A stretch of 64,000 nt of DNA. Source: Leadbetterella sp040829825 (GTDB taxonomy: Bacteria; Bacteroidota; Bacteroidia; Cytophagales; Spirosomataceae). How positions within the stretch are numbered: the first letter of the stretch is position 1; each line of letters opens with the position of its first letter. Below the pieces are notes generated by a model, which saw only the letters and a list, made by a program, of their open reading frames with translations, did no database searches and was not told the origin of the DNA. This document shows, in pieces, positions 52,365 to 62,496 of this stretch. Where the stretch lies: assembly GCF_040829825.1 (NCBI RefSeq), contig NZ_JBFOLH010000001.1, one strand, 5' to 3'. A program made the position numbers and the translations under genes.

Positions 52365-54653
52365 ATGAAGAAAATACTGGCCGCAAGCCTTATACCCCTT
52401 TCGCTTATTCTGGCCCTGAACACTGATTTTTACCGGGTCAAAGAATATGCAAAACATGGCTTTTCGCCCGTAAACCACTTCCGGGAATCGGTTATCCAGG
52501 ATAATAGCGAGGTAATTCTCGGTTTTTGGGACATTCCTGACCGGATACTGGCCGCCCGTAAATTTAAAAACGGCTATTACCTGGTGCAGCGCGATGCCGC
52601 CGCCACGTATATGGTGCCACGGGGAAAAAACCTGCTGAACGATCCCCGGACGGTCATTCAGAACAAAAGCTTTCAACTGGCCCAGATCAAAAGCGGCGAT
52701 AGCCAGTTGGGGGGGCTGTACCCGCCCGCAAACTTTCCTGCTGCCGAAATGCCGGGCCTGGGCTACCAGCAGAATGAAGAAGGCGAGTGGGTGAGGGGAA
52801 CGGCCGCCGCTAAAGCAGTTCCCGTACCGGCAGGCATCAGCGGTTCGGTTTCGTATGCCCTGCCCAAAGGCAATAATACTACCGACTGGGAGCAATTTGC
52901 CAGCCTGGAGGTGCCGGAGGGCATTACCCATGTGGGCGGCTACGGTTTTCCGCTGTATAAAAATGAAAAGCTGCAGAACGGTAAGGTGAACCTGCTGGCC
53001 AAAGGATTTACCAACGTGGTGAACCTGGGTGCCCTGCCGCGCAAGACATGGGACGGCCGCAACAGCTATTACTTTAACCAGCTGTATTACCTGCTGAAGG
53101 TAGCAGCCCGGGATATGGTAAAAGAAGGCAAAACAGGCGGAAAATACGGCGATATTGCCACTATAGCCCGCCTTGAAAACGACAATACCAATATCCCCTA
53201 CAACCGGCTTACCGTAGAAGGGGCCAAAGAGCTGGGCCGGTATCTTTTCCGCTCTGCCTGCTGTGCCAACAGCATTGACGACCAACGCTATACGGTTCCG
53301 TTGAATGAAAGCGTGATCATGCTTGACGAAGAAAGCATGACCCAGTACGAGTGGGCCGGTGGCAACAGCTATGCTTTCCTGGGCTACCTGAACCAGGGCA
53401 TGATGGAAGCGGCCGGGCCGTCTTACCGTATCTTCTGGTATGCACAGCCGGTGCAAAAGTGGTCGTTGGCGAGCGCCTACCAGAGCGTTGCCCAGCTCTC
53501 CGAAAAGGAAATCGAGGGAGCTTTCAACGAACGCAATATTCTCATGAATTCGGCCGGCTGGAAAAACAGCACCTGGTATGTGGATGCTTCCGGTGCTTAC
53601 TCCAAAGTGCCTTTCCTGAGCCATACGGACATTTACGAAAAAATAAACGGGAAGATCGCCACCGATAAGATCGGGAAGCGGAAATACCGGAATGAAAATT
53701 TTAACCTGAAGATCTACAACCGGACTACCCCGGTGCTGGCCACCCCCGATGAAAATATCCGCTATGCCCTGAATAACAGCAAAACGGGTGAGCAGCTGTT
53801 TGGTCGTCAATATGTGGATATAGCCCCTGACGGTTCAGCCACCATCAAGCGGGAAATTGCCCGGAAAGGCTTTAACTGGAACGAGAACGGGCTGGCCAGG
53901 CCCTATCCCCAGTACTGGGAACCCGAAACCGGCATGTGGGTAGAAGGCATTTACCGGCGGGCCGACGGCATCATGTACGACCTGCTCATGCTGGCCCGCC
54001 TTGAAAAAGGGAAATGGGATATTTCCAGGGCTAATGTGAAATACAAGCTTTACGGAGAGCACCGGCCGCAAACCGAGCCCTGGACCTTCGGCGGGAATTC
54101 AACAGAAGTAAGGGAAGTAGGAGAGAGCCAGATCTTCTACGATACCTTTATGCTGCTGCTGTCGGGCGGACAGGCGTTGTCGTCGTGGGACGACGGCTCC
54201 TTTCGTACCGAGCTACCCGACAAAAGCCAGCCCCTGTACGGGAAAGACGATTACTGGGGCCGGTATCATTCCAAGCTGGCCGCCGTGCAAACCGTTTTAA
54301 AGCCGCTGGAAGGAAGCAAAAGCACCGACTGGACCTACATTCATTTTTATTACCCGTTCTGGGGCCGGAAAAACTCGGAAGTCATTTCTTCCGGTATTTA
54401 CTACAAAGGCAAATTGTATGTCTTTTTCCTGAATCCGACCCTGGAAAACCAGGAAGCGCAGGAGCTTACCCTTACAGCCGGTAACCGGACCTACCGGATC
54501 AGCCTAACCGGTCACGAAGTATACTATAAGGCGCTTGACGTTCCGGCGGGTCTTGATCCTGTTGATTTCAAGCTGGCGTACACCACCATTTACGGGCGCA
54601 AGGTGAAGGTAAACGGACGTGTAACGAATAAAATATCGGAACACTATGAATAA
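52365..54653 (+). CDS. Large exported protein, unrecognised family
   Basis: 762 aa from ATG 52365 (MKKILAASLIPLSLILALNTD, a signal peptide). No family I recognise. The sequence is rich in Tyr, Trp, Gly and Asn, with WDGRNSYYFNQLYYLLKVAARDM, SACCANSIDDQRY, YEWAGGNSYAFLGYLNQGMMEAAGPSYRIFWYAQP and WTYIHFYYPFWGRKNSEV, and a beta-rich C-terminus, as in secreted carbohydrate-active enzymes. An acidic motif (MLDEESMTQYEWAGG) could be catalytic. Context: next to a TonB receptor. I assign no function. Confidence 0.6.
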   Translation: MKKILAASLIPLSLILALNTDFYRVKEYAKHGFSPVNHFRESVIQDNSEVILGFWDIPDRILAARKFKNGYYLVQRDAAATYMVPRGKNLLNDPRTVIQNKSFQLAQIKSGDSQLGGLYPPANFPAAEMPGLGYQQNEEGEWVRGTAAAKAVPVPAGISGSVSYALPKGNNTTDWEQFASLEVPEGITHVGGYGFPLYKNEKLQNGKVNLLAKGFTNVVNLGALPRKTWDGRNSYYFNQLYYLLKVAARDMVKEGKTGGKYGDIATIARLENDNTNIPYNRLTVEGAKELGRYLFRSACCANSIDDQRYTVPLNESVIMLDEESMTQYEWAGGNSYAFLGYLNQGMMEAAGPSYRIFWYAQPVQKWSLASAYQSVAQLSEKEIEGAFNERNILMNSAGWKNSTWYVDASGAYSKVPFLSHTDIYEKINGKIATDKIGKRKYRNENFNLKIYNRTTPVLATPDENIRYALNNSKTGEQLFGRQYVDIAPDGSATIKREIARKGFNWNENGLARPYPQYWEPETGMWVEGIYRRADGIMYDLLMLARLEKGKWDISRANVKYKLYGEHRPQTEPWTFGGNSTEVREVGESQIFYDTFMLLLSGGQALSSWDDGSFRTELPDKSQPLYGKDDYWGRYHSKLAAVQTVLKPLEGSKSTDWTYIHFYYPFWGRKNSEVISSGIYYKGKLYVFFLNPTLENQEAQELTLTAGNRTYRISLTGHEVYYKALDVPAGLDPVDFKLAYTTIYGRKVKVNGRVTNKISEHYE

Positions 54654-54797
54654 CATTACCAGCTGACCGGAGAAGATAGCCGGGCATGGCGCCTGGGTAA
54701 TTACCGGTATGGCTCTCCTGTCGGTGCTGATGGCCCTTCTTCAAAAAAACAAGGCCGTTTATTAGGCTGAGATCGTTTTTGTCTATAATATCGCCGC

Positions 54798-57008
54798 ATG
54801 ATCAGATACATCTTAGCTTACACTTTAACTCTTTTGCTGTGTTCAGGCGCTGATGCGCAGACCCTTACCGGGAAAATAACCGACACCGCCGGCACACCCG
54901 TAGAAGGAGCCCTGGTACAAAATATTACGCAAAATACCCACGCTCATACTGACCGTTACGGGGCCTTCCTGCTTGATCACGTATCGGCAGGAGACAGCAT
55001 TGAGGTCTCGCATCCCGGCTATGCCAACTTTTACCTGGCGGTTACTAAATTTCAGAACCTTCACATCGCGTTAAAGGTAAAAGCGTTTGAGCTGGGCCAG
55101 GTGACCATTACGGCCGGGCTCAGGCATCTGAATACCCTTTCGGCCATCGATATTGAGACACAGCCGGTGCATACCTCGCAGGAGCTGCTGCGTAAAGTGC
55201 CGGGCCTGTTTATCGGGCAGCATGCCGGCGGAGGCAAGGCCGAGCAGATATTTTTACGGGGTTTTGACATTGACCATGGAACCGATATCAATATCACCGT
55301 AGACGGCATGCCCGTAAATATGGTTTCGCACGCCCACGGACAGGGTTATGCCGACCTGCATTTTCTTATACCGGAAACCGTGGAAGAAATCGATTTTGAC
55401 AAAGGGCCTTATTTTGCCGAAAAGGGCGACTTCACCACGGCAGGGTATGTGGCCTTCAAAACCAAAGACCGCCTCGAAAGCAGTCTCGTATCGGCCGAAA
55501 TAGGACAGTTCAACACCCTGAGAGGACTGGGGATGTTCAATTTGCTGAATTCTGAGCGACAATCCGCCTATTTTGCCGGTGAATACATGCTGACGGACAA
55601 CTACTTCAAAGCTCCGCAGAATTTTAACCGGAACAACCTCTTTGGCAAATATACGGCCCGGCTGTCGCCCGGAGACCGCATCTCGCTGTCGGTTTCTCAC
55701 TTTAAGAGCAGCTGGGATGCCAGCGGGCAGATCCCGGAGCGGGCGGTGGCTTCCGGCCTGATCTCTTATTTCGGCGCTATTGACAGCACGGAAGGGGGCA
55801 ATACCAGCCGTAGCAACTTTAACCTGCAATACGATAAAAAGATCAGTGAAAACGCCTGGATAAAGAATACGGCCTATTTCAGCCACTACGATTTTGAGCT
55901 GTTTTCCAACTTTACCTTTTTCCTGAACGACCCCGATAACGGCGACCAGATCAAACAAAAGGAAAGCAGGAATATAACGGGCATGCAGACCGAATACCAT
56001 GAGCGCGTATCTGAACGTCTTACCTACAAGGCCGGCGCAGGTCTGCGAAGCGATTACACCCGGGGAACGGAACTTTCGCATACCCTGAACCGTTCTGTTA
56101 TTATAGACCGGCTGAGCTTCGGTGATATCAGCCAGGCTAACCTCTATGCCTATGCCGCTGCCGATTATACGGCAGGCAAGTGGCTTATCAATGCCGGTGC
56201 GAGAATAGATTACTTCAAATTCGGTTATATCGACCTGCTGCAACCGGTTTACGCAAACCAAAGCAAAACCAAAGCCATAGTCAGCCCCAAGCTCAATTTC
56301 CTGTATTCGGCCGGTCCCGGTCTGAACGTATTTCTCAAGCTGGGCAAAGGCTTCCACAGCAATGACACCCGAGTGGTAATTCCCCGGAACGGGAAAGAGA
56401 TTTTACCGGCTGCCTACGGTTCCGACCTGGGCGCCATCTGGAAACCGTTTCCAAGAATGGTGATCAACGGCGCCCTGTGGTACCTCTTCCTGGAGCAGGA
56501 ATTTATCTATGTGGGCGACGAAGCCGTAGTAGAGCCGGGTGGAAGAACAGCCCGGAAGGGGATAGACGCCGGCATACGGTACCAGCTGGCGGATAAAGTA
56601 TTCTGGAATGCCGATGCCACCTACACGCATGCCCGCGCCATAGATGAGCCCAAAGGAGAAGATTACCTGCCGCTGGCTCCCGTTTTCACCTTTACTACCG
56701 GCTGGAGCATCAAAGACCTGAACAGGTTCTCAGGCAGTCTGAAAGCCCGTTACCTGGGTAACCGGCCGGCCAATGAAGACTATTCGGTCACGGCCCGGGG
56801 CTATCTGGTGACCGATTTCTCGTTAAGCTACCGTTACCGGAAAACCAGCCTGGGCATCAGCATAGACAACCTGCTGAATACAAAATGGAAAGAGACGCAG
56901 TTCCTTACCGAAAGCAGGCTGCAAAATGAGCCGGCTCCTGTAGAAGAGATCCATTTTACGCCGGGCACGCCCTTTAATGCCCGGCTGGTCGTAAGGTATT
57001 CGTTTTAG
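54798..57008 (+). CDS. TonB-dependent receptor
   Basis: 736 aa. Signal peptide, carboxypeptidase-like regulatory domain (TLTGKITDTAGTPVEGALVQ, ~20-95), plug domain (~110-220: SQELLRKVPGLFIGQHAGGG, IFLRGFDIDHGTDINITVDGMPVNMVSHAHGQGYADLHFLI) and a beta-barrel ending in Phe (RLVVRYSF). It imports a ligand across the outer membrane with TonB-ExbBD energy. It is convergent with the phytase gene, which suggests, but does not prove, a role in phosphate or phytate uptake. Confidence 0.88.
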   Translation: MIRYILAYTLTLLLCSGADAQTLTGKITDTAGTPVEGALVQNITQNTHAHTDRYGAFLLDHVSAGDSIEVSHPGYANFYLAVTKFQNLHIALKVKAFELGQVTITAGLRHLNTLSAIDIETQPVHTSQELLRKVPGLFIGQHAGGGKAEQIFLRGFDIDHGTDINITVDGMPVNMVSHAHGQGYADLHFLIPETVEEIDFDKGPYFAEKGDFTTAGYVAFKTKDRLESSLVSAEIGQFNTLRGLGMFNLLNSERQSAYFAGEYMLTDNYFKAPQNFNRNNLFGKYTARLSPGDRISLSVSHFKSSWDASGQIPERAVASGLISYFGAIDSTEGGNTSRSNFNLQYDKKISENAWIKNTAYFSHYDFELFSNFTFFLNDPDNGDQIKQKESRNITGMQTEYHERVSERLTYKAGAGLRSDYTRGTELSHTLNRSVIIDRLSFGDISQANLYAYAAADYTAGKWLINAGARIDYFKFGYIDLLQPVYANQSKTKAIVSPKLNFLYSAGPGLNVFLKLGKGFHSNDTRVVIPRNGKEILPAAYGSDLGAIWKPFPRMVINGALWYLFLEQEFIYVGDEAVVEPGGRTARKGIDAGIRYQLADKVFWNADATYTHARAIDEPKGEDYLPLAPVFTFTTGWSIKDLNRFSGSLKARYLGNRPANEDYSVTARGYLVTDFSLSYRYRKTSLGISIDNLLNTKWKETQFLTESRLQNEPAPVEEIHFTPGTPFNARLVVRYSF

Positions 57009-57048
57009 AGGCCGGTAAATTGCCCGACCGGCCCCTGAAACGAAACGG

Positions 57049-58116
57049 TTATTTCCGGATCTGTAAATCCTTGCCGGCTATGTCCTCCCACCGGTAATAA
57101 TGGAAAGTCCGGTCGTTGCTCATCACCACGAAAAGACCGTGCTTAAATGTGCTGTTCAGCGGCACGTGTACGATATCTGAACCGTCACTTTGCCTGGCCG
57201 CCACAGGAACCGTCTTCAGGTGTGTATGTTCAAAAGGGGCTGCGGCCGTGCCTTCGCGGCGGAATACCTGGAAACGGTTTGCTCCCTGGTCAGAAACCAG
57301 GATATAGCCGGTGCTGTCTGTCAGCTTATAAATCGAGATCCCTTCGTTGTCTTCCGCGAAACCCTTTGTAGCGAACAAGGCCAGTTCTGCGTTCCCTTTC
57401 TCAGGGTCGGCGTAGTATTGCCGCACACCGGTTTGCTCATCCGAATAGTAAATATAGCCCAGCTCATTATCTACAGCTATCGACTCAATTTCCTTTTTGC
57501 CACTATAAGTACCGAATTTGCGAATTAAATCTGCTTTCACCTTTCCCTGCCCGTTATCAGAAAGCAGGTATTGCCATAGATAACCTTCGGCGGGTCCGTT
57601 CTTACGGCCCACAATGGCGTATAATTTACCGTCCTGGGCCGTGTAAAGTGAGATACCCATTAAATCGCGATAACCTTCTCCCGTTTCGCCTGTAAACATA
57701 TCCAGTCCACCGTTATCGATGGCCTGCATATCGGGCAGAGAAAAGACCCGCAGCTTATGGGTGAAGCGCTCGGTGGTAACGGCAATATCGGTAGGCTTTC
57801 CGTTAAGCAGCAGGCCGTAAGCAATATCTACATTATTCGGCCTTTTTAAGCCGCTGACCACCTTGTCTTTCACGATCTTCCCGTTCAGGTCAAAGACATA
57901 CAGGGCCCCGTCCTGGTCTTTATCCGTCCCGATAATGAGGCTTTGGGCCGGGTCTTCCCTGTTGATCCAGATGGCCGGATCGTCAGAGTCGTGCTTGACG
58001 GCCTCCGTAATGATAACGGGCCGGGCCTCCTGTGCATTATTGCCTGTTCTGTTACAGGCGGTCATAACAGCAGCTGTACACACAGCTGCAAGCGGTAAAG
58101 CATATCTTTTGATCAT
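57049..58116 (-). CDS. Beta-propeller phytase (3-phytase) lipoprotein
   Basis: 355 aa with a lipoprotein signal (MIKRYALPLAAVCTAAVMTAC). The propeller strands include HDSDDPAIWINREDPAQSLIIGTDKDQDGALYVFDLNG, TERFTHKLRVFSL, KEIESIAVDNELGYIYYSDEQTGVRQYYAD and GFAEDNEGISIYKL, the Asp/Glu Ca2+-site pattern of BPP phytases. It removes phosphate from myo-inositol hexakisphosphate. Anchored in the outer membrane or periplasm. The last gene of a three-gene set with the beta-helix lipoprotein and TonB receptor. Confidence 0.93.
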   Translation of the reverse strand: MIKRYALPLAAVCTAAVMTACNRTGNNAQEARPVIITEAVKHDSDDPAIWINREDPAQSLIIGTDKDQDGALYVFDLNGKIVKDKVVSGLKRPNNVDIAYGLLLNGKPTDIAVTTERFTHKLRVFSLPDMQAIDNGGLDMFTGETGEGYRDLMGISLYTAQDGKLYAIVGRKNGPAEGYLWQYLLSDNGQGKVKADLIRKFGTYSGKKEIESIAVDNELGYIYYSDEQTGVRQYYADPEKGNAELALFATKGFAEDNEGISIYKLTDSTGYILVSDQGANRFQVFRREGTAAAPFEHTHLKTVPVAARQSDGSDIVHVPLNSTFKHGLFVVMSNDRTFHYYRWEDIAGKDLQIRK

Positions 58117-58127
58117 GTATTCATTTG

Positions 58128-59384
58128 TTAAAGCCTGGTTCCCTGCGCGCCCACGTAAACAGAAGGCTCCGGAGAGGTATAGGTAATGCCGTTCGACATG
58201 GTGATCCCGTCTTTAAAATGCCGTGTAAAGTTAATGGTTCCCGCATTTAAAGCCGGTGAACTGGCCTGCAGATGAAAATCCCAGCTTTCGTCGAACCGGC
58301 TGTTATTAACGCTGGTATTCAACGGGTAGTTCACAAATTTAGGATCATTATCGCCCGCTTTTTTACCGATGGTCTCGTTGGTGCCGCCCACCACGTCGTT
58401 GTTCCCGGGTTGAAACTGGTCAACCGTTGCCTGGTCATAGCCGTAATACCAGTTATGGCTGATTTTGGTACGGCTGTCTTCCGGCTTCTTGGGGTCTCTT
58501 TTTATGCCGAAGCGGGTGTTCGCAAAAATATTGTTGTACAAATCGGCCCTGACCGAAGCCTCCAGCCATACCGATCCGCCCTTGGCCGTAGGCCTGCGCC
58601 ACCCGGTGTTCAGCATGGTATTGTTGTAAATGATAATGTAGGCCTGCGGGTTGCGGTCTCCCGAGTTTGAAAGCTTTAAGGCGTTGGTATTGGTGCTGTA
58701 CACCAGGTTATAGGCTACGTCGGCAAGACAGCCCGACTTAAAGTTCATGGCTTCCCCGCCGGTAACTCCCGTGGTATAGAAGGTATTGCTGGCAAAAATG
58801 ATCTGTCCCCCTTCAATATAGGTACAGTCTTCATGCAGGTTACGGAAGATGCTGTTTTGCACCACCAGCTTTCCTTTTACATTGTTGAACCAGATGGCGG
58901 GCAGGGCCTCGCCGGCCGTATTTTTATAAAGCCCCATTTTTACCGATGTGGAAGCGTCAGAGGTGGTGGCACCGCCGTACTCGATTATCGCGTTATCCAG
59001 CACCAGCTCTTCGCAGCTGGCCGGCGCCAGGATACCGCCCCACAATCCGCCGAAGGCGTTCTCCTCCGTCCTGTATTTTTCATCCACGGTAAACTTCACC
59101 GGGTTTTCTGCTGTTCCCAGCACGTACAGGTTGCCCAATACCACCACTTCGGGCTTGGCCGAAGGGTCCATCAGAACGGTTACCCCTTCTTCTATGGTCA
59201 GTGATTTGCCTTCCGGAATGATGATGTCGCCGTTGACATGCTGTACGCTTCCCTTGGGCCAGATGCCCGATACTTCGCCGATGGCCGAGCCGTCGATGGC
59301 CGATGTATCTACATATATATTGGCCTTTTCGCAGCCGGTCAGCCAGAGAGCAGCCGGCAATAAGAGGGTTATGATTCTTTTCAT
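58128..59384 (-). CDS. Right-handed beta-helix lipoprotein
   Basis: 418 aa. Lipoprotein signal (MKRIITLLLPAALWLTGC). From residue ~40 it has short strand-turn-strand rungs: HVNGDIIIPEGKSLTIEEGVTVLMD, VVVLGNLYVLGTAENPVKFT, LVLDNAIIEYGG, LVVQNSIFRNL, QIIFASNTF, YIIIYNNTMLNTG and LYNNIFANTRFG, a parallel beta-helix as in surface-exposed or polysaccharide-binding proteins. It lies 12 bp from the phytase gene and 13 bp from the TonB receptor, so it is probably a substrate-binding partner. Enzymatic role uncertain. Confidence 0.75.
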   Translation of the reverse strand: MKRIITLLLPAALWLTGCEKANIYVDTSAIDGSAIGEVSGIWPKGSVQHVNGDIIIPEGKSLTIEEGVTVLMDPSAKPEVVVLGNLYVLGTAENPVKFTVDEKYRTEENAFGGLWGGILAPASCEELVLDNAIIEYGGATTSDASTSVKMGLYKNTAGEALPAIWFNNVKGKLVVQNSIFRNLHEDCTYIEGGQIIFASNTFYTTGVTGGEAMNFKSGCLADVAYNLVYSTNTNALKLSNSGDRNPQAYIIIYNNTMLNTGWRRPTAKGGSVWLEASVRADLYNNIFANTRFGIKRDPKKPEDSRTKISHNWYYGYDQATVDQFQPGNNDVVGGTNETIGKKAGDNDPKFVNYPLNTSVNNSRFDESWDFHLQASSPALNAGTINFTRHFKDGITMSNGITYTSPEPSVYVGAQGTRL

Positions 59385-59397
59385 GATGTTTTACGAA

Positions 59398-62178
59398 TTA
59401 ATTGAACTTGTAACGAAGGCCTGCCAGGTAGTTTTGCCCGTACAGGTCTTTGCGGATGAGCGTACGGCCCTTGTTGACCAGGTCTTCCGCAATTTTGTCG
59501 TTCTCCGGGTTGGTTCCTTTGATAAACAGCTTCATCGGCGTATTAAGAAGGTTATTGGCTTTAACAAAGACGGTCAGCCCGTGCTTTAACGATTTCTCTG
59601 CCGAGGCATCCATCTGTACAAAGCCCTCCTGCCACAGGTCGTTGTCGAGAAACTGGGAAATGGTGTTGATCCGTGGACCGGTATAGGCGCCGGCCAATTG
59701 CACATCCCATCCTTTTGAGGCGTCCTTATACAAAAGCGATACATTGGCAATGTGCGCAGACTGCCCGTACAGCGGCCGGGTTTGGTTGACCGAATAGGCT
59801 TCTATATCTCCTGAGGCCGGGTTGATCCGCCGGGCCGTTTTAGGAGTGGTTATTGCCGAATGCGTATAGGTATAATTTGCCTTTACGCCCCACACCCTGA
59901 AATATTTGATAAAATCAGTTTCAAAACCGTAGTTGGTGGCCGTACCGAAGTTCCCCGGACTGTAGTAAATGTCCTGACCCCTGCTGGCATCGGCCTGGAA
60001 AGTATATTCAATAGGGTTGTGGATGCGCTTATAAAAAGCCCCGAACAGGAACTGCTCGGAAGCATCCGGGAATAGTTCGTAACGAAGGTCAAAATTATCG
60101 GCCAGCGCCCTTTTCAGGTCAGGGTTGCCTCTTTCCTGGTATTCTTCGTTCACTACTTTTGAAGGAACGATTTCGTAAAATCCGGGACGGTTCAGTGCCC
60201 GGTAATAGGCTGCATGCAGCTGTGCCCGGGGGCCCACGTGGTATTTCAGGGTCAGGCTCGGCAGCCAGTCGGTATATACCTGGCTTCCTTCGGGCCTTTT
60301 TTCACCGGCCGGAAACAGGAGATGATAGCCCTGATCCGTATGCTCGGCCCGTATGCCTCCGATGGCCTGGAAGGCGTCGTTCTCGTAATTGAACATACCG
60401 TAAGCGGCGGTTGTTTTCTCTGAGGCATCGTAGGTCAGCGGGTTGCTCACTGCGCCGGTAGGGTTGGTGACCACCAGGTTCAGTTCGGTATAATCGTTGA
60501 AATCCACACCGTATTGTTTTTTGGCATCGGCCGCGCTGGGGGCAAGCGTATAATTGTTGTAGAAGCTGCTGCGCTGCTTATCCCGGTACAAACCTCCCGT
60601 AGAGAGCTCCAGCTTCCCCTTGTTCAGGTCAAACAGGTAAGCCAGATCCAAATACCCGGCTTTGTCTTCGTCGGTATTGCGTTCCCACCGGTAGGTTACG
60701 GGCGCCGTATTTACCAGCGAGGTACGGTATTGTTCGAAATTCTTCTCTATACCGTTCAGGCTGATGCTGGTGTTTTGCGGCACTTCGTTCCTGGCCGATG
60801 AATAAACGGTGGCCCACCGTATCTTCAGGTGATCATCTGAAAACCGGTGGTCGCCCTGCAGGTTTCCGTTATAGATCTGCTGATGGGTTAACCGGCTTCG
60901 CGTAGTATAGGTCAGCTCGGCTTCGCCCAGCTCCGGTTTGTATACGCTGTTGTAGGTAGTACCGATGGCTTCGCGCAATTGCTGGTTTTTCAGATCCACG
61001 TACATATTGTAGAAGCTCACCCGGTGGTTCGGGTTAGCCCGGAAGTCTATTTTACTGTGAAGACCCAGGCGTTGCTGCTGCTCGGAATACGTACGGTCGC
61101 TTTTGCTTGTGATCACCGCATACGGGTCTGTACCGTTAACCGATGAATTGTAGAATACACTGTTGCTGCCCCGGTACGTATTCTGGTAGCTGATGCCTGC
61201 AATAGCGCCCAGCTTATTGTTCAGAAACCGCTGGCCCAGGGTTAAATTTCCTACCAGGTCAGGAAGCGGGCTTTGGTTTTTATAGCGCAGGGTACCCTTG
61301 CTGAAGTCTGCCTGCGTGGCGTTGTATTGTTTCCCGTGCAGCTCATAGGGCGATTTGCTTTGAACAGAAGAGCTGCTGAAGCGGGTGAAATCACGGCTGA
61401 AGTACTGCTGGTTGTAGCCGGTAGATAAATTGGCATTGAACTGCAGCCCGGCCGGCGCAGATTTCATCACCATATTGACCAGCCCGCCAATGGCGTCGGC
61501 TTCCATATTGGGCGTAAGCGACTTGTACACTTCCAGCCTTTCCAGCATATCAGACGGGAAAAGATCCAGGGGTACATAGCGGTACTTGTTATCCGGGCTG
61601 GGCATTTTCACGCCGTTCACCAGCGTGGTGTTGTAGCGCTTATCCATTCCCCGTAAAATCGCGTACTGTCCTTCGCCGCTGCTGTTTCTTTCCAGCGAAA
61701 CCCCCGAAACCCTTTGCATCACATTGGCAACGGTCAGGTCGGGGGAGATTTCTATGGCGCGGGCCGACACCACGTTCATGACCTGCGACGCATTTTTTTC
61801 GAGCCTCCTGGCGCTCTGATCATCGGAACCGCCCTGCCTGATCCCTTTGATAGAAACTTCCATCAGGGCAATGGAAGCGCTTTCGAGGTAAAACACGCGT
61901 ACAGGCGTGTCATTTTCTGAAATTTCAACAGGCTCTTCCAGGGTTTTGTAGGTAACAAAGCTGATGGTTATCGCATCTTTGCCGGGAGAAAGGTTTTTGA
62001 ATTCAAACGACCCGTCGAGGCCGGTCATGGTCGATTTACCGCTATTATGGAGGGTTACCGTGGCGCCCGGCAGAGCCTCACCCGTTTGCCGGTCAACTAC
62101 TTTTCCTTTGAGGCCGGCTGCACGGGCCATGCCTGTGCATGCCAACAGGAAAAATAACATGCTTAAAAATTTGTTCAT
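59398..62178 (-). CDS. TonB-dependent receptor of the phytase locus
   Basis: 926 aa. Signal peptide (MNKFLSMLFFLLACTGMARA), carboxypeptidase-like domain (LKGKVVDRQTGEALPGATVTLHN), plug domain with VANVMQRVSGVSLERNSSGEGQYAILRGMDKRYNTTLVNG, and a large barrel ending with aromatic-rich NYLAGLRYKFN. It is the first gene of the minus-strand set receptor, beta-helix lipoprotein, phytase (gaps 13 and 11 bp), so it probably imports phytate, its products, or bound metal complexes. No promoter of the TAnnTTTG type is exact (CATCTTTG at 62214-62221). Confidence 0.9.
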   Translation of the reverse strand: MNKFLSMLFFLLACTGMARAAGLKGKVVDRQTGEALPGATVTLHNSGKSTMTGLDGSFEFKNLSPGKDAITISFVTYKTLEEPVEISENDTPVRVFYLESASIALMEVSIKGIRQGGSDDQSARRLEKNASQVMNVVSARAIEISPDLTVANVMQRVSGVSLERNSSGEGQYAILRGMDKRYNTTLVNGVKMPSPDNKYRYVPLDLFPSDMLERLEVYKSLTPNMEADAIGGLVNMVMKSAPAGLQFNANLSTGYNQQYFSRDFTRFSSSSVQSKSPYELHGKQYNATQADFSKGTLRYKNQSPLPDLVGNLTLGQRFLNNKLGAIAGISYQNTYRGSNSVFYNSSVNGTDPYAVITSKSDRTYSEQQQRLGLHSKIDFRANPNHRVSFYNMYVDLKNQQLREAIGTTYNSVYKPELGEAELTYTTRSRLTHQQIYNGNLQGDHRFSDDHLKIRWATVYSSARNEVPQNTSISLNGIEKNFEQYRTSLVNTAPVTYRWERNTDEDKAGYLDLAYLFDLNKGKLELSTGGLYRDKQRSSFYNNYTLAPSAADAKKQYGVDFNDYTELNLVVTNPTGAVSNPLTYDASEKTTAAYGMFNYENDAFQAIGGIRAEHTDQGYHLLFPAGEKRPEGSQVYTDWLPSLTLKYHVGPRAQLHAAYYRALNRPGFYEIVPSKVVNEEYQERGNPDLKRALADNFDLRYELFPDASEQFLFGAFYKRIHNPIEYTFQADASRGQDIYYSPGNFGTATNYGFETDFIKYFRVWGVKANYTYTHSAITTPKTARRINPASGDIEAYSVNQTRPLYGQSAHIANVSLLYKDASKGWDVQLAGAYTGPRINTISQFLDNDLWQEGFVQMDASAEKSLKHGLTVFVKANNLLNTPMKLFIKGTNPENDKIAEDLVNKGRTLIRKDLYGQNYLAGLRYKFN

Positions 62179-62496
62179 ATACTTGGGTCAGCTGTTTTTG
62201 TTTGACGGTGCAAAGATGTCGTACACAAAAACATTTCCTTCGCATAGCAGGGCTGCCTGCTTACCGTGAGCGCTTTCCGGGGTAAATTTTAGAATATAAC
62301 TTATTTATTATTAGTATATTAATTGAGTTTGAAGCATTATTATGTTTTGGTTATCTTTATGTGAACTTAATGTTAACAGCATAATGGGCAGATGAAACAG
62401 ACGTAGCCGGCAGCTCTGCGTAAGGGTACATGAAAAAGGGGAGGGGGGTAAACAAAAAGAGGATTGCCTTTCTTTGACAATCCTCCCTGTTTTTGG
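62179..62496. other. Non-coding region between the TonB receptor and tRNA-Met
   Basis: About 318 bp. It includes the receptor's own promoter region, the tRNA-Met terminator (62454-62485) and AT-rich DNA with no reading frame. Confidence 0.5.
62454..62485 (-). terminator. Terminator after tRNA-Met
   Basis: GAGGATTG / CAATCCTC with an 11-nt loop (62459-62466 and 62478-62485), followed on the minus strand by a T run. Confidence 0.8.

Noticed and set aside
52266..53810. A 514-aa open frame on the minus strand opposite the large secreted protein.
   Set aside because: No family motifs; it is a complement of the plus-strand gene, which has a signal peptide and normal codon use.
54667..54765. A short hydrophobic frame (ITGMALLSVLMALLQKNKAVY) between the unknown secreted protein and the TonB receptor.
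   Set aside because: It looks like the last helix of a transporter, but with a stop just upstream and no matching remainder I cannot support a pseudogene call.
55254..56357. Long minus-strand frame opposite the first TonB receptor.
   Set aside because: No motifs; fully covered by the receptor gene.
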